From contig JAHHST010000002.1 of NCBI GenBank assembly GCA_020025055.1, positions 1-39,079 on the forward strand: a DNA stretch of 39,079 nt. The letters are read 5' to 3'. This stretch comes from Longicatena sp. GTDB lineage: Bacteria; Bacillota_I; Bacilli_A; Erysipelotrichales; Erysipelotrichaceae. How positions within the stretch are numbered: position 1 is the first letter of the stretch; each line of letters starts with the position of its first letter. This document shows, one piece after another, positions 1-10,422 of this stretch. The notes under the pieces were generated by a model. It made no database searches. It was not told the DNA's origin and saw only the letters and a list, made by a program, of their open reading frames with translations. A program made the position numbers and the translations under genes.

Positions 1-57
1 CTTCAGCGGCGACAATATCTAGGCTTGCCCTAGTGAAGATAGCACGTTGCCGGGTAA
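1..57 (+). rRNA. rrf: 5S ribosomal RNA, 3' part
   Basis: The first bases read like the second half of a Firmicute 5S rRNA: CTTCAGCGGCGA near the left edge and GCACGTTGCCGGG at the 3' end, which would close helix I. An arm at 8-14 (CGGCGAC) pairs with 46-52 (GTTGCCG, one G-U), and inside it TATCTAGG pairs across CTTGC with CCTA and GATA, as in the 5S beta domain. GC content is well above the surroundings. The 5' half lies outside the window, and the 3' end is placed at about 57. An rRNA operon therefore ends immediately upstream of the str operon. Confidence 0.85.
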
Positions 58-59
58 CT

Positions 60-89
60 GCCCTGCTCATTTGAGTAGGGCTTTTTTTT
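60..89 (+). terminator. Rho-independent terminator of the rRNA operon
   Basis: Arms GCCCTGCTCA and TGAGTAGGGC (one G-U pair) enclose a two-base loop and are followed by eight T. The hairpin begins three bases after the 5S 3' end. Confidence 0.9.
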
Positions 90-110
90 GTGAAAAAATT
101 AAAAAAATTA

Positions 111-139
111 TTGACAATATTAATTAATTGATTTAATAT
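111..139 (+). promoter_or_regulatory. Promoter of the str operon
   Basis: A consensus -35 TTGACA (111-116), a 17-base spacer and -10 TAATAT (134-139) predict a start near 146. It lies just after the 5S terminator, so the str operon has its own sigma-A-type promoter. Confidence 0.85.
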
Positions 140-145
140 TAACGG

Positions 146-238
146 GTAAGTGAAAAATATGTTCCCATGAAAGTGGGAACTTAATTTAAACTACAAAATG
201 ACACACCCGGAAATGTGTGTTAGCGAAAGGAGGATATT
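146..238 (+). promoter_or_regulatory. rpsL leader with two hairpins
   Basis: The untranslated leader holds a perfect 7-bp hairpin (GTTCCCA 161-167 with TGGGAAC 174-180) and a 6-bp hairpin (ACACAC 201-206 with GTGTGT 215-220), seven bases before the SD AAAGGAGG. Neither has a T tract, so they are not terminators. Control by a ribosomal protein is possible but not shown. Confidence 0.5.
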
Positions 239-661
239 ATGCCAACAATTAACCAATTAATTCGTAAAGGTCGTGAACAAAGCACAAGTTTATCAAAATC
301 ACCTGCTTTGAATAGAGGATATAACTCATTGAAAAAACGTCCTACTAATCTGAGCTCACCTCAGAAACGTGGTGTTTGTACTCGTGTTGGGACTATGACA
401 CCTAAAAAACCTAACTCAGCATTACGTAAATATGCCCGTGTACGTTTAAGCAATGGGATGGAAGTTACTGCTTATATTCCAGGAATTGGACATAACTTAC
501 AAGAACATAGTGTTGTTATGATTCGTGGAGGACGTATTAAAGACTTACCAGGGGTTCGTTACCATATTATTCGTGGTACATTAGACTGCGCTGGTGTTGC
601 TAACCGTTCTCAAAGCCGTTCATTATACGGTGCAAAACGCCCAAAAGCTGGTAAGAAATAG
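239..661 (+). CDS. rpsL: 30S ribosomal protein S12
   Basis: S12 (uS12) lies at the decoding centre of the small subunit and helps control accuracy. The 140-aa product has the usual Firmicute length. The [11 protein letters not shown] loop (about 54-64) and [10 protein letters not shown] (97-106) are intact. The two lysines whose replacement is classically linked to streptomycin resistance are present (K56, K101), so the sequence looks drug-sensitive. The SD AAAGGAGG is well spaced from the ATG. It is the first gene of the str operon, 27 bases before rpsG. Confidence 0.98.
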   Translation: MPTINQLIRKGREQSTSLSKSPALNRGYNSLKKRPTNLSSPQKRGVCTRVGTMTPKKPNSALRKYARVRLSNGMEVTAYIPGIGHNLQEHSVVMIRGGRIKDLPGVRYHIIRGTLDCAGVANRSQSRSLYGAKRPKAGKK

Positions 662-673
662 AATCAATTGTGA

Positions 674-1159
<486 letters not shown>

Positions 1160-1174
1160 GAAAGGAGACCCATT

Positions 1175-3253
1175 ATGCCACGTCAGTATTCATTAGAAAA
1201 GACTCGTAACATTGGTATCATGGCTCACATCGATGCTGGTAAAACAACAACAACTGAACGTATTTTATATTATACAGGTATTAATCATAAAATTGGTGAA
1301 ACACATGATGGTGCTTCAACAATGGACTGGATGGCTCAAGAACAAGAACGTGGTATCACAATTACATCTGCTGCTACTACTGCTGCTTGGAAAGGTCATC
1401 GTATCAATATTATCGATACTCCAGGTCACGTTGACTTTACTGTAGAAGTTGAACGTTCATTACGTGTATTAGATGGAGCTGTTACTGTATTAGACTCAAA
1501 AGCAGGTGTTGAACCTCAAACTGAAACAGTATGGCGTCAAGCAACTACATACGGAGTACCTCGTATCGTATTCTGTAACAAGATGGATGCAACTGGTGCA
1601 GATTTCTTAATGGCTTGCGGAACAATCGTTGATCGTTTAGGAGCAAAATCTTGCCCTATTCAATTACCTATTGGAGCTGAATCAACATTTACAGGAATCG
1701 TTGATATCATTGAACGTAAAGCTGAAATTTATACAAATGACTTAGGAACAGATATTCAAATCACTGAAATTCCTGAAGATTTAAAAGACTTAACTGAAGA
1801 ATACCGTGCTAAATTATTAGATTATTTAGCAGATTATGATGAAGATTTCATGATGCAAGTACTTGAAGGTGAAGAACCAAGTATTGAAGAAATTAAACGT
1901 GTATTACGTATCGCTGTATGTAAAGGTGATTTCTTCCCTGTATTATGTGGATCTGCATACAAAAACAAAGGTGTTCAGATGGTATTAGATGCTGTAGTAG
2001 ATTACTTACCTTCACCATTAGATGTTCCTGCAATTAAAGGTACATTAGAAGATGGAACTGAAGTTGAACGTCATTCAAGTGATGAAGAACCATTTGCTGC
2101 ATTAGCATTCAAAATTGCTGCTGACCCATTTGTTGGAAAATTATCATATTTCCGTGTTTATTCAGGTACTGCTAAATCAGGTAGCTATGTATTAAACTCT
2201 TCAAAAGGTAAGAGAGAACGTTTTGGACGTATCGTTCAAATGCATGCCAACTCTCGTAAAGAAATCGATGAAGTTTATGCAGGTGATATCGCTGCAGCAG
2301 TTGGATTAAAAGTTACTACAACTGGAGATTCATTATGTGCAGAAGATCATCCAATTATTTTGGAAAGTATGGAATTCCCAGAACCAGTTATCGAATTGAG
2401 TTTGGAACCAAAAACAAAAGCTGACCAAGATAAAATGGGATTAGCTCTTGCTAAACTTGCTGAAGAAGATCCTACATTTAAAACATATACTGACCAAGAA
2501 ACTGGACAGACAATTATTGCTGGTGTAGGTGAATTACACTTAGACATTATCGTAGACCGTTTACGTCGTGAATTTAAGGTAGAAGCTAACGTTGGTCAAC
2601 CAATGGTTGCTTACCGTGAAACAATCCGTCAAACTGCTGATTGTGAAGGTAAATACATTAAACAATCAGGTGGACGTGGACAATATGGTCACGTTTGGAT
2701 TAAATTCGAGCCTCAAGAAGAAGGTAAAGGATTTGAATTCGTTGATGCTACAGTTGGTGGAAGTGTTCCTCGTGAATTCATTAAACCTACTGAAGAAGGT
2801 TTACGTGATGCATTAGAAAATGGTATCGTTGCTGGATATCCAGTTATCGATGTTAAAGCGACATTATTTGATGGATCATACCATGATGTCGATTCAAGTG
2901 AAATGGCATATAAAATTGCCGCTTCAATGGCATTAAAAGCTGCTGCTAAAAAATGTCAACCAGTTATCCTTGAACCAGTTATGATGGTTGAAGTTACTGC
3001 ACCAAACGAATACTTAGGTAACGTTATGGGGGATGTAAGTTCTCGTCGTGGTTCTATTATTGATCAAGAAGAAAGAGGAAATGCTATTATCGTTAAAGCA
3101 CATGTACCTTTATCAGAAATGTTTGGATATGTAACAGATCTTCGTTCATTCACTCAAGGACGTGGAAATTACTCTATGAAATTTGATCACTATAGCGAAG
3201 TTCCAAAGAGCATCGCAGAAAAAATCATTAAAAACAACAGTTCTGAAAATTAA
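1175..3253 (+). CDS. fusA: Elongation factor G
   Basis: This translational GTPase drives translocation of tRNA and mRNA and, with RRF, ribosome recycling. The 692-aa product has all G motifs: AHIDAGKT (17-24), the GITITSAA switch I segment, DTPGHVDF and NKMD. Domains II-V follow, including [11 protein letters not shown] of domain IV and a C-terminal [11 protein letters not shown] segment of domain V. Length is that of standard EF-G, with no sign of an EF-G2 paralog. SD AAAGGAG precedes the ATG. It is the third gene of the str operon. Confidence 0.98.
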   Translation: MPRQYSLEKTRNIGIMAHIDAGKTTTTERILYYTGINHKIGETHDGASTMDWMAQEQERGITITSAATTAAWKGHRINIIDTPGHVDFTVEVERSLRVLDGAVTVLDSKAGVEPQTETVWRQATTYGVPRIVFCNKMDATGADFLMACGTIVDRLGAKSCPIQLPIGAESTFTGIVDIIERKAEIYTNDLGTDIQITEIPEDLKDLTEEYRAKLLDYLADYDEDFMMQVLEGEEPSIEEIKRVLRIAVCKGDFFPVLCGSAYKNKGVQMVLDAVVDYLPSPLDVPAIKGTLEDGTEVERHSSDEEPFAALAFKIAADPFVGKLSYFRVYSGTAKSGSYVLNSSKGKRERFGRIVQMHANSRKEIDEVYAGDIAAAVGLKVTTTGDSLCAEDHPIILESMEFPEPVIELSLEPKTKADQDKMGLALAKLAEEDPTFKTYTDQETGQTIIAGVGELHLDIIVDRLRREFKVEANVGQPMVAYRETIRQTADCEGKYIKQSGGRGQYGHVWIKFEPQEEGKGFEFVDATVGGSVPREFIKPTEEGLRDALENGIVAGYPVIDVKATLFDGSYHDVDSSEMAYKIAASMALKAAAKKCQPVILEPVMMVEVTAPNEYLGNVMGDVSSRRGSIIDQEERGNAIIVKAHVPLSEMFGYVTDLRSFTQGRGNYSMKFDHYSEVPKSIAEKIIKNNSSEN

Positions 3254-3256
3254 TTG

Positions 3257-3285
3257 TTGCTTTTATAAATAGTTTGAATTAGAAT
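3257..3285 (+). promoter_or_regulatory. Possible internal promoter for tuf
   Basis: TTGCTT (3257-3262), a 17-base spacer and TAGAAT (3280-3285) lie in the 67-base fusA-tuf gap. Additional tuf promoters are common in bacteria. The -35 is weak. Confidence 0.4.
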
Positions 3286-3320
3286 ATACATGAAATCTAA
3301 ATTTTTAGGAGGAAATTAAA

Positions 3321-4505
3321 ATGGCTAAAGAAAAATTTGACCGTTCCAAAACACATGTTAACATCGGAACTATCGGTCACGTTGACCACGGTAAAACAAC
3401 TTTAACTGCTGCTATTACTAATGTTTTAGCTGCTGAAGGTAAAGCTAAAGCTCAGGCTTATGACCAAATCGATGGTGCACCTGAAGAAAAAGAACGTGGA
3501 ATTACAATTAACACTGCTCACGTTGAATACGAAACTGACAAACGTCACTACGCTCACGTTGACTGCCCAGGACATGCTGACTACGTTAAAAACATGATCA
3601 CTGGTGCTGCACAAATGGATGGTGCTATCTTAGTAGTTGCTGCTACTGATGGACCTATGCCTCAAACTCGTGAACATATCTTACTTGCTCGTCAGGTAGG
3701 TGTTCCTTATATCTGCGTATTCTTAAACAAATGCGACTTAGTTGATGATGATGAATTAGTTGACTTAGTTGAAATGGAAGTACGTGAATTATTAAGCGAA
3801 TACGGATTCGATGGAGACAATGCTCCAGTTATCCGTGGTTCTGCTTACCAAGCATTACAAGGTGATGAAAAATACGTTGCTGCAATCCACGAATTAATGG
3901 ATGCTGTTGATGAATACATCCCTGACCCAGTTCGTGACACTGACAAACCATTCTTAATGTCAGTAGAAGACGTTATGACTATCACTGGACGTGGTACTGT
4001 TGCTACAGGACGTGTTGAACGTGGTATCGTAAAAATGGGTGAAGAAGTTGAAATCGTTGGTATTAAAGAAACTCAAAAAACAGTTATCACTGGATTAGAA
4101 ATGTTCCGTAAACAATTAGAGTTTGCTGAATCAGGAGATAACATTGGTGCTTTATTACGTGGTATCAACCGTGAACAAATCCAACGTGGACAAGTTCTTG
4201 CTAAACCAGGAACTGTACATCCTCACACAAAATTCAAAGCTCAAGTATACGTATTAAGCAAAGAAGAAGGTGGACGTCATACACCATTCGTATCTAACTA
4301 CCGTCCTCAATTCTACTTCCATACAACTGACGTAACTGGTGTTATTACTTTACCAGAAGGAACTGACATGGTTATGCCTGGAGATAACGTAGAAATGACT
4401 GTTGAATTGATTGCTCCAATCGCTATCGAAAACAACACTAAATTCTCTATCCGTGAAGGTGGACGTACAGTAGGTTCAGGTAACGTTACTGAAATCATCG
4501 AGTAA
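3321..4505 (+). CDS. tuf: Elongation factor Tu
   Basis: EF-Tu delivers aminoacyl-tRNA to the ribosomal A site as a GTP complex. The 394-aa product has the standard length and motifs: GHVDHGKT (19-26), [20 protein letters not shown] and NKCD, followed by the two beta-barrel domains ([15 protein letters not shown], then [20 protein letters not shown]). SD TAGGAGG is strong. It is the last gene of the str operon and is followed by a terminator. Codon choice is strongly biased, as expected for one of the most abundant proteins. No second tuf copy is visible in the window. Confidence 0.99.
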   Translation: MAKEKFDRSKTHVNIGTIGHVDHGKTTLTAAITNVLAAEGKAKAQAYDQIDGAPEEKERGITINTAHVEYETDKRHYAHVDCPGHADYVKNMITGAAQMDGAILVVAATDGPMPQTREHILLARQVGVPYICVFLNKCDLVDDDELVDLVEMEVRELLSEYGFDGDNAPVIRGSAYQALQGDEKYVAAIHELMDAVDEYIPDPVRDTDKPFLMSVEDVMTITGRGTVATGRVERGIVKMGEEVEIVGIKETQKTVITGLEMFRKQLEFAESGDNIGALLRGINREQIQRGQVLAKPGTVHPHTKFKAQVYVLSKEEGGRHTPFVSNYRPQFYFHTTDVTGVITLPEGTDMVMPGDNVEMTVELIAPIAIENNTKFSIREGGRTVGSGNVTEIIE

Positions 4506-4524
4506 TAAGAATTTAAGTTAAAAT

Positions 4525-4552
4525 AAAAGAAGTGCTCAGCACTTCTTTTTTT
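4525..4552 (+). terminator. Terminator of the str operon
   Basis: Arms AGAAGTGC (4528-4535) and GCACTTCT (4539-4546) close a TCA loop, followed by a T run. Flanking A and T runs extend the stem, so it may work on both strands. Confidence 0.9.
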
Positions 4553-4718
4553 ATAGTTTATTTATATAAAAAAATATATGGTATATAAAATTAAAAGCAT
4601 TATATAAAGAATTTATGAATTAATTATAAAATGTAGTGTGTATAAATAAGGAAATAGTAAATATACAAGAGTGACTATAATTCACTAAATAAAAAATGAA
4701 AAACCTTTAAATAAGGGG
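4553..4718. other. AT-rich gap without a visible gene
   Basis: About 165 bases between the tuf terminator and the S10 promoter contain no convincing ORF. One small dyad, AGTGA (4670-4674) and TCACT (4082-like arm at 4682-4686), encloses a TATAAT. No matching -35 is seen, so it is noted only as a possible secondary promoter or operator. Confidence 0.4.
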
Positions 4719-4747
4719 TTGTAATCATTACTGATATGTGCTAATAT
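4719..4747 (+). promoter_or_regulatory. Promoter of the S10-spc-alpha superoperon
   Basis: TTGTAA (4719-4724), 17 bases, then TAATAT (4742-4747) with an extended -10 TG at 4739-4740. The predicted start is about 4754. Confidence 0.8.
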
Positions 4748-4753
4748 ATTGTT

Positions 4754-4870
4754 ATGACCGCAAGGACATGCGAGGTTGCCGACCCACTGAGAAACGTTGT
4801 CATGGACGGCGAGGCCGGGGAATTCGCATCGAGCGAGTCTATAGTCGATATAGACGAAAGGAGAATATTC
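4754..4870 (+). promoter_or_regulatory. GC-rich structured leader of rpsJ
   Basis: The leader is much richer in GC than the flanks and folds by eye. ATGCGA (4768-4773) pairs with TCGCAT (4824-4829). Inside it GCCG (4778-4781), CCA (4784-4786) and TGA (4788-4790) pair with TCA (4800-4802), TGG (4803-4805) and CGGC (4807-4810). A perfect 7-bp hairpin (GTCTATA 4837-4843 with TATAGAC 4849-4855) abuts the SD at 4857-4863. There is no T tract. This looks like a translational control leader for the S10 operon. In E. coli the S10 leader is bound by L4; whether this one does the same is unknown. Confidence 0.65.
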
Positions 4871-5182
4871 ATGGCAAAAAATAGCGTAAGAATTCGCTTA
4901 AAAGCCTACGAACATAGAATCTTAGATGCATCTGCAGAAAAGATTGTTCAGGCAGCACAAGCTCACGGTGCTAAGAAAATTGTTGGACCAGTACCTCTTC
5001 CAACTGAAAAGCAGATCGTTACTGTTCTGCGTGCGGTACACAAATATAAAGATTCTCGTGAACAATTCGAGATCAGAACGCACAAACGTTTAATTGAGAT
5101 TGTCGGACCTACGGCAGAAACAATCGATTCATTGAGTCGTTTAGAATTGCCAAGTGGTGTTGACATCGAAATTAAGCTGTAA
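4871..5182 (+). CDS. rpsJ: 30S ribosomal protein S10
   Basis: S10 (uS10, NusE) is a head protein of the small subunit and also a partner of NusB/NusG in antitermination. The 103-aa product from ATG 4871 has the family N-terminus ([19 protein letters not shown]) and length. The reading frame stays open for 39 further codons upstream to an ATG at 4754. SD AAAGGAG at 4857-4863, the normal S10 length and the folded leader all place the start at 4871. It is the first gene of the superoperon. Confidence 0.97.
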   Translation: MAKNSVRIRLKAYEHRILDASAEKIVQAAQAHGAKKIVGPVPLPTEKQIVTVLRAVHKYKDSREQFEIRTHKRLIEIVGPTAETIDSLSRLELPSGVDIEIKL

Positions 5183-5195
5183 TGGAGGTGACAAC

Positions 5196-5882
5196 ATGAA
5201 AGGTATACTTGGACGTAAACTTGGAATGACACAGGTATTCACGGAAGATGGAGTATTAATTCCGGTTACTGTTGTTGAAGCTACACCAAATGTAGTATTA
5301 CAGAAAAAAACAGTGGAAAACGATGGATACGAAGCTGTACAATTAGGATTTGAAGATGTAAAAGAATCTCGCAGCAGCAAACCTGCAAAAGGTCATGTTG
5401 CAAAAGCAAACACTGCTCCTAAACGTTTTGTTAAAGAAGTTCGTGATTGCGAATTAGACGTTAACTTGGGTGATGAAGTAAAAGTTGATATCTTCTCTGC
5501 TGGTGAAACAGTTGATGTTATCGGTACAAGCAAAGGTAGAGGATACAACGGTACAATCGTACGTAACAATGCTCACCAGGGACCTAAATCTCATGGTGGA
5601 TCTAAAAACATTCGTCACATTGGTTCTTTAGCTACAAACGGTATTACATCTCGCCAAGGTAGAATCATCAAAGGTACTATTATGGCAGGTCAGTTAGGTG
5701 GATACAAAACAACTAACCAAAACTTGACAGTAATCAAAGTTGACGTTGAAAACAACTATTTATTAATTAAAGGTAACGTGCCTGGACCTAAACGTGGTTT
5801 AGTTATGGTACGCACTGCTAAATGCTCAAAAGGAGATAAAGCTCCTGTGACTTTGGTAGATTACACGAAAGAGGAGGAATAA
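5196..5882 (+). CDS. rplC: 50S ribosomal protein L3
   Basis: L3 (uL3) is an early assembly protein of the large subunit whose loop reaches towards the peptidyl transferase centre. The 228-aa product begins [15 protein letters not shown] and carries the central [14 protein letters not shown] and [16 protein letters not shown] segments. It is a little longer than B. subtilis L3, mainly through an acidic/basic insertion and a C-terminal tail (VDYTKEEE). The start was set at ATG 5196, behind SD TGGAGGTG, rather than the earlier in-frame ATG inside rpsJ. Confidence 0.97.
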   Translation: MKGILGRKLGMTQVFTEDGVLIPVTVVEATPNVVLQKKTVENDGYEAVQLGFEDVKESRSSKPAKGHVAKANTAPKRFVKEVRDCELDVNLGDEVKVDIFSAGETVDVIGTSKGRGYNGTIVRNNAHQGPKSHGGSKNIRHIGSLATNGITSRQGRIIKGTIMAGQLGGYKTTNQNLTVIKVDVENNYLLIKGNVPGPKRGLVMVRTAKCSKGDKAPVTLVDYTKEEE

Positions 5883-5885
5883 AAG

Positions 5886-6515
5886 ATGCCTAAGATGGTC
5901 GTATTAAGCCAAGCTGGTAAAGAGTTACATGAAATCACTCTTGCTGATACAGTATTTGGCATCGAGCCAAATCAGCAATGTATCTTCGATGCCATTGTTA
6001 TGCAACGCGCAAGCATGCGCCAAGGAACACATGACACTAAAAACCGTACAGAAGTAAGCGGTGGTGGACGTAAACCTTGGAGACAAAAAGGAACTGGACG
6101 TGCTCGTCAAGGTTCTATCCGTGCAACACAGTGGAGAGGTGGAGGAACTGTATTTGGACCAACACCAAGAAGCTACGCATACAAATTAAACAAAAAAGTT
6201 AGACGTCTTGCACTTAAATCAGTATTATCTGAAAAAGTGTTAGAAAATGCTATGAGCGTAGTTGATAAATTTGAATTAGAAGCTCCAAAAACAAAAGCTT
6301 TTAATGAAATTATCGCTAACTTAAACGCTCCTAAAAAAACATTATTCGTAGTATCTGAAGGAGAAAATTTTGAAAATGCATTCCTAAGCATGAGAAACAT
6401 TCCATCAATGATGATGTTAACTGCTGATGGTTTAAATGTTTACGATATCGTAAATGCTAACAGAATTATCTTTACAGAAGCTGCTGTTAAAGATGTTGAG
6501 GAGGCACTTGCATAA
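5886..6515 (+). CDS. rplD: 50S ribosomal protein L4
   Basis: L4 (uL4) binds 23S rRNA domain I and lines the exit tunnel with its extended loop. In gamma-proteobacteria it also represses the S10 operon. The 209-aa product has the conserved loop with [19 protein letters not shown] and [22 protein letters not shown] at 5872-5878 overlaps the end of rplC and supports ATG 5886. The stop overlaps the rplW start by one base (TAATG), typical of translational coupling. Confidence 0.97.
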   Translation: MPKMVVLSQAGKELHEITLADTVFGIEPNQQCIFDAIVMQRASMRQGTHDTKNRTEVSGGGRKPWRQKGTGRARQGSIRATQWRGGGTVFGPTPRSYAYKLNKKVRRLALKSVLSEKVLENAMSVVDKFELEAPKTKAFNEIIANLNAPKKTLFVVSEGENFENAFLSMRNIPSMMMLTADGLNVYDIVNANRIIFTEAAVKDVEEALA

Positions 6516-6814
6516 TGAGTAACTATAGAGACATTATTATCCGTCCAATCATTACTGAAAAAACAATGAGATATATGGACGAAGACAACAAAGTAACTTT
6601 CGAAGTTAAAAAAGGCGCTAACAAAACACTTGTTAAACAAGCTGTTGAAAGTATTTTCGGTGTTGACGTAGTTGCTGTTAATGTTGTTAACGTAAAACCT
6701 AAAACAAAAAGAATGGGTAAATACGTTGGTAAAACAAAAGCTGTTCGTAAAGCATATGTAAAAATTGCTGAAGGACAAGATATTAACTTATTTGGCGAAG
6801 AAGAAGCTAAATAA
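6515..6814 (+). CDS. rplW: 50S ribosomal protein L23
   Basis: L23 (uL23) sits at the tunnel exit and is the docking site for trigger factor and SRP. The 99-aa product is normal in length, with RDIIIRPIITEKTMRYM at the N-terminus and the loop VKPKTKRMGKYVGKTKAVRKAYV. It overlaps rplD by one base. The 58-base gap to rplB holds a 7-bp hairpin (TCAGGAA 6817-6823 with TTCCTGA 6836-6842, 12-base loop) without a T tract. Confidence 0.97.
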   Translation: MSNYRDIIIRPIITEKTMRYMDEDNKVTFEVKKGANKTLVKQAVESIFGVDVVAVNVVNVKPKTKRMGKYVGKTKAVRKAYVKIAEGQDINLFGEEEAK

Positions 6815-6872
6815 AATCAGGAAGAAGAACGCTATTTCCTGAATAAATATTGCGTAAGGAGGAAATTGACAA

Positions 6873-7706
6873 ATGCCAATTAAAAAGTATAAACCGACCA
6901 CTCCAGGTCGTCGTGGAATGACTAGCTTATCTCGTGAAGAAATTACTGCAAATAAGCCAGAAAGATCATTAGTTGCACCTTTAAATAGCAAAGGTGGAAG
7001 AAACAATACTGGACGTACAACAACTCGCCACCAAGGTGGAGGACACAAACGTGCATATCGTATTATCGATTTCAAACGTAATAAAGATGCTATCCCTGCT
7101 AAAGTGGCTACTATTGAGTATGATCCAAACCGTTCTGCAAATATTGCTTTATTACACTATGCAGATGGTGAAAAACGTTATATTATCGCTCCAAAAGGAT
7201 TAACTGTTGGAATGACAGTTGTATCTGGTGCTGGTGCTGATATTAAAGTAGGTAATGCCTTAGAATTGAAAGATATTCCTGAAGGTACATTTATTCACAA
7301 TATCGAATTAAAACCTGGTAAAGGTGGACAATTAGCTCGTTCAGCTGGTGCATCTGCTCAGATTTTAGGTGTTGAAGAAAAATATGTAACTATCCGTTTA
7401 GTATCTGGAGAAGTTCGTAAAATTTTGTCTAATTGTCGTGCAACAATCGGTATGGTTGGAAACGAAGATCATAGCTTAGTAAACTATGGTAAAGCTGGTC
7501 GTAACCGTTGGAGAGGTATTCGTCCAACAGTTCGTGGTTCTGTTATGAACCCTAATGATCACCCTCATGGTGGTGGTGAAGGACGTACTCCAGTAGGACG
7601 TAAATCACCAATGACTCCTTGGGGTAAAAAAGCTATGGGTGTTAAAACTCGTAAAGATAAAAAACAGTCTACGAAGTTAATCGTTCGTCGTCGTAATGGC
7701 AAATAG
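6873..7706 (+). CDS. rplB: 50S ribosomal protein L2
   Basis: L2 (uL2) is a primary 23S rRNA binder needed for subunit joining and peptidyl transferase activity. The 277-aa product has the family length and the signature segments [28 protein letters not shown] and the C-terminal [13 protein letters not shown], which contains the highly conserved histidine. SD AAGGAGG is well placed. It lies between rplW and rpsS, as in most bacteria. Confidence 0.98.
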   Translation: MPIKKYKPTTPGRRGMTSLSREEITANKPERSLVAPLNSKGGRNNTGRTTTRHQGGGHKRAYRIIDFKRNKDAIPAKVATIEYDPNRSANIALLHYADGEKRYIIAPKGLTVGMTVVSGAGADIKVGNALELKDIPEGTFIHNIELKPGKGGQLARSAGASAQILGVEEKYVTIRLVSGEVRKILSNCRATIGMVGNEDHSLVNYGKAGRNRWRGIRPTVRGSVMNPNDHPHGGGEGRTPVGRKSPMTPWGKKAMGVKTRKDKKQSTKLIVRRRNGK

Positions 7707-7726
7707 GCAAAAGGAGGAAATAAACA

Positions 7727-8005
7727 ATGAGTCGTAGTTTGAAAAAAGGCCCATTCTGTGATGACCATTTAATGAAAAAGGTTGAAGCATTGAATGCAGC
7801 CGGAAAAAAACAAGTTATTAAAACCTGGTCACGTCGTTCAACAATTTTCCCTCAGTTTGTGGAACATACATTTGCTGTATATAACGGTAAAGAACACATG
7901 CCTGTTTATGTTACTGAAGACATGGTAGGACATAAACTTGGAGAATTCGTGCCAACACGTAAATATGCTGATCACGGAAGTGATGACAAGAAAGCTAAGA
8001 GATAA
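7727..8005 (+). CDS. rpsS: 30S ribosomal protein S19
   Basis: S19 (uS19) forms a complex with S13 in the head of the small subunit and contacts the A-site finger and tRNA. The 92-aa product starts [19 protein letters not shown] and carries [20 protein letters not shown] and [14 protein letters not shown], all family signatures. SD AAAGGAGG precedes it; its stop is 15 bases before rplV. Confidence 0.97.
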   Translation: MSRSLKKGPFCDDHLMKKVEALNAAGKKQVIKTWSRRSTIFPQFVEHTFAVYNGKEHMPVYVTEDMVGHKLGEFVPTRKYADHGSDDKKAKR

Positions 8006-8019
8006 GGAGGAAACGTGAG

Positions 8020-8355
8020 ATGGAAGTAAAAGCAACTGCAAAGACATTACGTATCCCACCTAGAAAAGCTCGTCTTGTAATTGATTTAATTCGTGGGAAA
8101 AACGTTGACGAAGCTGCAGCAATTTTGAAATTTACACCAAATGTTGCTGCTGAATCTATCGCAAAAGTATTAAAATCAGCTGTAGCAAATGCTGTTAATA
8201 ACAATGAAATGAATGAAGAAAAATTATACGTGAAAGCATGTTATGCTAACGAAGGTGTTACTTTGAAACGCTTCATGCCACGTGCAAAAGGATCTGCAAG
8301 TGCAATCCATAAACGCACCAGCCACATTACTGTAGTGGTTGACGAGCGTAATTAA
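8020..8355 (+). CDS. rplV: 50S ribosomal protein L22
   Basis: L22 (uL22) lines the constriction of the exit tunnel with its beta-hairpin. The 111-aa product shows [16 protein letters not shown], the AVANAVNNN segment and the hairpin/C-terminus [33 protein letters not shown] at 8004-8010 overlaps the rpsS stop and gives nine bases to ATG 8020. Confidence 0.97.
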   Translation: MEVKATAKTLRIPPRKARLVIDLIRGKNVDEAAAILKFTPNVAAESIAKVLKSAVANAVNNNEMNEEKLYVKACYANEGVTLKRFMPRAKGSASAIHKRTSHITVVVDERN

Positions 8356-8366
8356 GGAGGTAGCTC

Positions 8367-9125
8367 ATGGGACAGAAAGTTAGTCCAATCGGAATGCGAG
8401 TTGGCGTTATTCGCGACTGGGAGTCAAGATGGTATGCTGACAAAGATTATGCCGATTTATTACTAGAAGATGTTAAAATTCGTGAATTCTTATTCAAAGA
8501 ATTAAAGGCAGCTTCTGTATCTAGAATTGAAATCGAACGTTCTAAAAACCGTGTTGAGATTATGATCCGTACAGCTCGTCCTGGTGTGATCATTGGTACA
8601 AACGGAGAAAGTATCGAAAACTTAAAGAAAAAATTAGAAAAATTAACAGGTGGAAAAAACATCTATGTTAAAGTATTAGAAATTGCAAACCCTGATTTAG
8701 ATGCTAGATTGGTAGCTCGTAGTATTGCTGACCAATTAGAACAACGTGCAAGTTTCCGTACAGCTCAGAAAAAAGCTATTCAAAGAACTATGCGCGCTGG
8801 AGCTAAAGGAATTAAAACTTCAGTATCTGGTCGTTTAGGTGGAGCAGATATGGCACGTGCTGAAGGATATAGTGAAGGTATTGTACCTCTACATACATTA
8901 CGTGCTGATATTGACTATGCATGGGAAGAAGCTGCTACTCAGTATGGTCGTTTAGGTGTTAAAGTTTGGATCTGCCGTGGTGAAGTATTACCAGGACAAA
9001 TGGTTCAAGAACCAGAAGCACCTAAAGGAAATGATCGTCGTCGTGGACGTCGTAATAACCGCCGCAATAACAATCAAAGAAGAGCTGCAACAAGCGCTCC
9101 TAAATCTGCGGAAGGAGGAAACTAA
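8367..9125 (+). CDS. rpsC: 30S ribosomal protein S3 with a basic C-terminal tail
   Basis: S3 (uS3) lies at the mRNA entry tunnel and contributes to its helicase activity. The 252-aa product has the N-terminal [18 protein letters not shown], a KH domain ([16 protein letters not shown]) and the C-terminal domain with [18 protein letters not shown] and [12 protein letters not shown]. It ends in a low-complexity, Arg/Asn-rich tail of about 35 residues ([16 protein letters not shown]). B. subtilis S3 is about 218 aa, so the tail is a lineage extension. It starts behind SD AAGGAGG. Confidence 0.97.
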   Translation: MGQKVSPIGMRVGVIRDWESRWYADKDYADLLLEDVKIREFLFKELKAASVSRIEIERSKNRVEIMIRTARPGVIIGTNGESIENLKKKLEKLTGGKNIYVKVLEIANPDLDARLVARSIADQLEQRASFRTAQKKAIQRTMRAGAKGIKTSVSGRLGGADMARAEGYSEGIVPLHTLRADIDYAWEEAATQYGRLGVKVWICRGEVLPGQMVQEPEAPKGNDRRRGRRNNRRNNNQRRAATSAPKSAEGGN

Positions 9126-9127
9126 TT

Positions 9128-9544
9128 ATGTTGATGCCTAAAAGAACAAAATATAGAAGACCTCACCGTTTAAGCTATGAAGGACGTGCTAAAGCAGGTC
9201 GTGACGTATCTTTTGGTGAATATGGATTAATGGCTGATACTGGAGCTTATATTAGCAACCGTCAAATCGAAGCTGCTCGTATCGCTATGACACGTTACAT
9301 GAAACGTGGTGGTAAAGTTTGGATTCGTATCTTCCCTCACATGGCAAGAACGAAAAAACCATTAGAAGTACGTATGGGTTCTGGTAAAGGTGCTCCAGAA
9401 GGATGGGTAGCTGTAGTAAAACCAGGACGTGTTATGTTTGAAATCGCTGGAGTTCCTGAAGAAGTTGCACGTGAAGCATTCCGTTTAGCTTCTCACAAAT
9501 TACCAGTTAAAACAAAATTTGTTAGAAAAGGAGAGACAAAATAA
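9128..9544 (+). CDS. rplP: 50S ribosomal protein L16
   Basis: L16 (uL16) binds near the A site and organises tRNA accommodation. The 138-aa product begins [14 protein letters not shown] and has [20 protein letters not shown] and the conserved loop [23 protein letters not shown] at 9114-9118 lies within the end of rpsC and is nine bases from ATG 9128. A second ATG at 9134 is too far for a better match. It overlaps rpmC by one base. Confidence 0.97.
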   Translation: MLMPKRTKYRRPHRLSYEGRAKAGRDVSFGEYGLMADTGAYISNRQIEAARIAMTRYMKRGGKVWIRIFPHMARTKKPLEVRMGSGKGAPEGWVAVVKPGRVMFEIAGVPEEVAREAFRLASHKLPVKTKFVRKGETK

Positions 9545-9744
9545 TGACAGCGAAAGAGATCAGAGAATTAAGCAATACTGAAATTAAACAACAGATCGAA
9601 ACGCTTAAAGATGAACTTTTTAATCTTCGTTTCCAACAAGCAACAGGACAATTAGCTAACACTGCTCGTATGAAAACAGTGAAAAAAGATATTGCCCGTA
9701 TGAAAACCGTATTGACTGAGCGTGAGCTTAGCAATCAGGATTAA
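9544..9744 (+). CDS. rpmC: 50S ribosomal protein L29
   Basis: L29 (uL29) is a small helical-hairpin protein next to L23 at the tunnel exit. The 66-aa product has the family pattern [33 protein letters not shown] followed by a helix with [11 protein letters not shown]. It overlaps the end of rplP by one base (TAATG), implying coupled translation; the SD AAAGGAGAG is inside rplP. Confidence 0.96.
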   Translation: MTAKEIRELSNTEIKQQIETLKDELFNLRFQQATGQLANTARMKTVKKDIARMKTVLTERELSNQD

Positions 9745-9760
9745 GGAGGATCACTAAGCT

Positions 9761-10021
9761 ATGGAAAGATCTAACCGTAAAGTTTATCGTGGAACTGTCG
9801 TTTCAGATAAAATGGATAAAACAATTACTGTAATTGTTGAAACTAAAAAAACACATCCTTTATATGGAAAACGTGTAAAATATTCTAAAAAATTTAAAGC
9901 TCATGACGAAAATAACGAAGCAAGAGTTGGAGATAAAGTAGTTATTATGGAAACTCGTCCATTATCTGCTACTAAACGTTTCCGCTTAGTTGAAATCGTT
10001 GAGAAAGCTGTTCAGCTTTAG
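9761..10021 (+). CDS. rpsQ: 30S ribosomal protein S17
   Basis: S17 (uS17) is a primary binder of the 5' domain of 16S rRNA. The 86-aa OB-fold product has [38 protein letters not shown] and the C-terminal [20 protein letters not shown], all typical. SD AAGGAGGA precedes ATG 9761. Confidence 0.97.
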   Translation: MERSNRKVYRGTVVSDKMDKTITVIVETKKTHPLYGKRVKYSKKFKAHDENNEARVGDKVVIMETRPLSATKRFRLVEIVEKAVQL

Positions 10022-10041
10022 GCGCTAGGAGGTAGACATTC

Positions 10042-10410
10042 ATGATCCAGAATGAAAGTAGATTACGCGTCGCTGACAACACTGGTGCTAAAGAAGTTTT
10101 AGTAATCCGTTGTTTAGGTGGAAGCGTTCGTAAGTTTTCAAACATCGGGGATATCGTTGTCTGTACTGTAAAACAGGCTGCTCCTGGTGGAACTGTTAAA
10201 AAAGGTGACGTTGTTAAAGGTGTAATCGTACGTACAAAACGTGGGGTTCGTCGTGAAAACGGAACTTACATTAAATTTGATGACAATGCTGTTGTGTTAA
10301 TTAAAGATGACAAAACTCCTCGTGGAACACGTATCTTTGGACCAGTAGCAAGAGAATTACGTGACAAAGACTTCATGAAAATTGTGTCTTTGGCACCAGA
10401 AGTATTATAA
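10042..10410 (+). CDS. rplN: 50S ribosomal protein L14
   Basis: L14 (uL14) lies at the subunit interface and forms bridges with 16S rRNA; it is the docking site of the silencing factor RsfS. The 122-aa product has the invariant family length, starting [20 protein letters not shown] and containing [21 protein letters not shown] and [27 protein letters not shown] ending. SD AGGAGG is well spaced. Confidence 0.97.
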   Translation: MIQNESRLRVADNTGAKEVLVIRCLGGSVRKFSNIGDIVVCTVKQAAPGGTVKKGDVVKGVIVRTKRGVRRENGTYIKFDDNAVVLIKDDKTPRGTRIFGPVARELRDKDFMKIVSLAPEVL

Positions 10411-10422
10411 GGAGGTGTCTTT

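Noticed and set aside
4754..4870. N-terminal extension of S10
   Set aside because: SD and family start support 4871; the extension matches no S10 and overlaps strong RNA stems.
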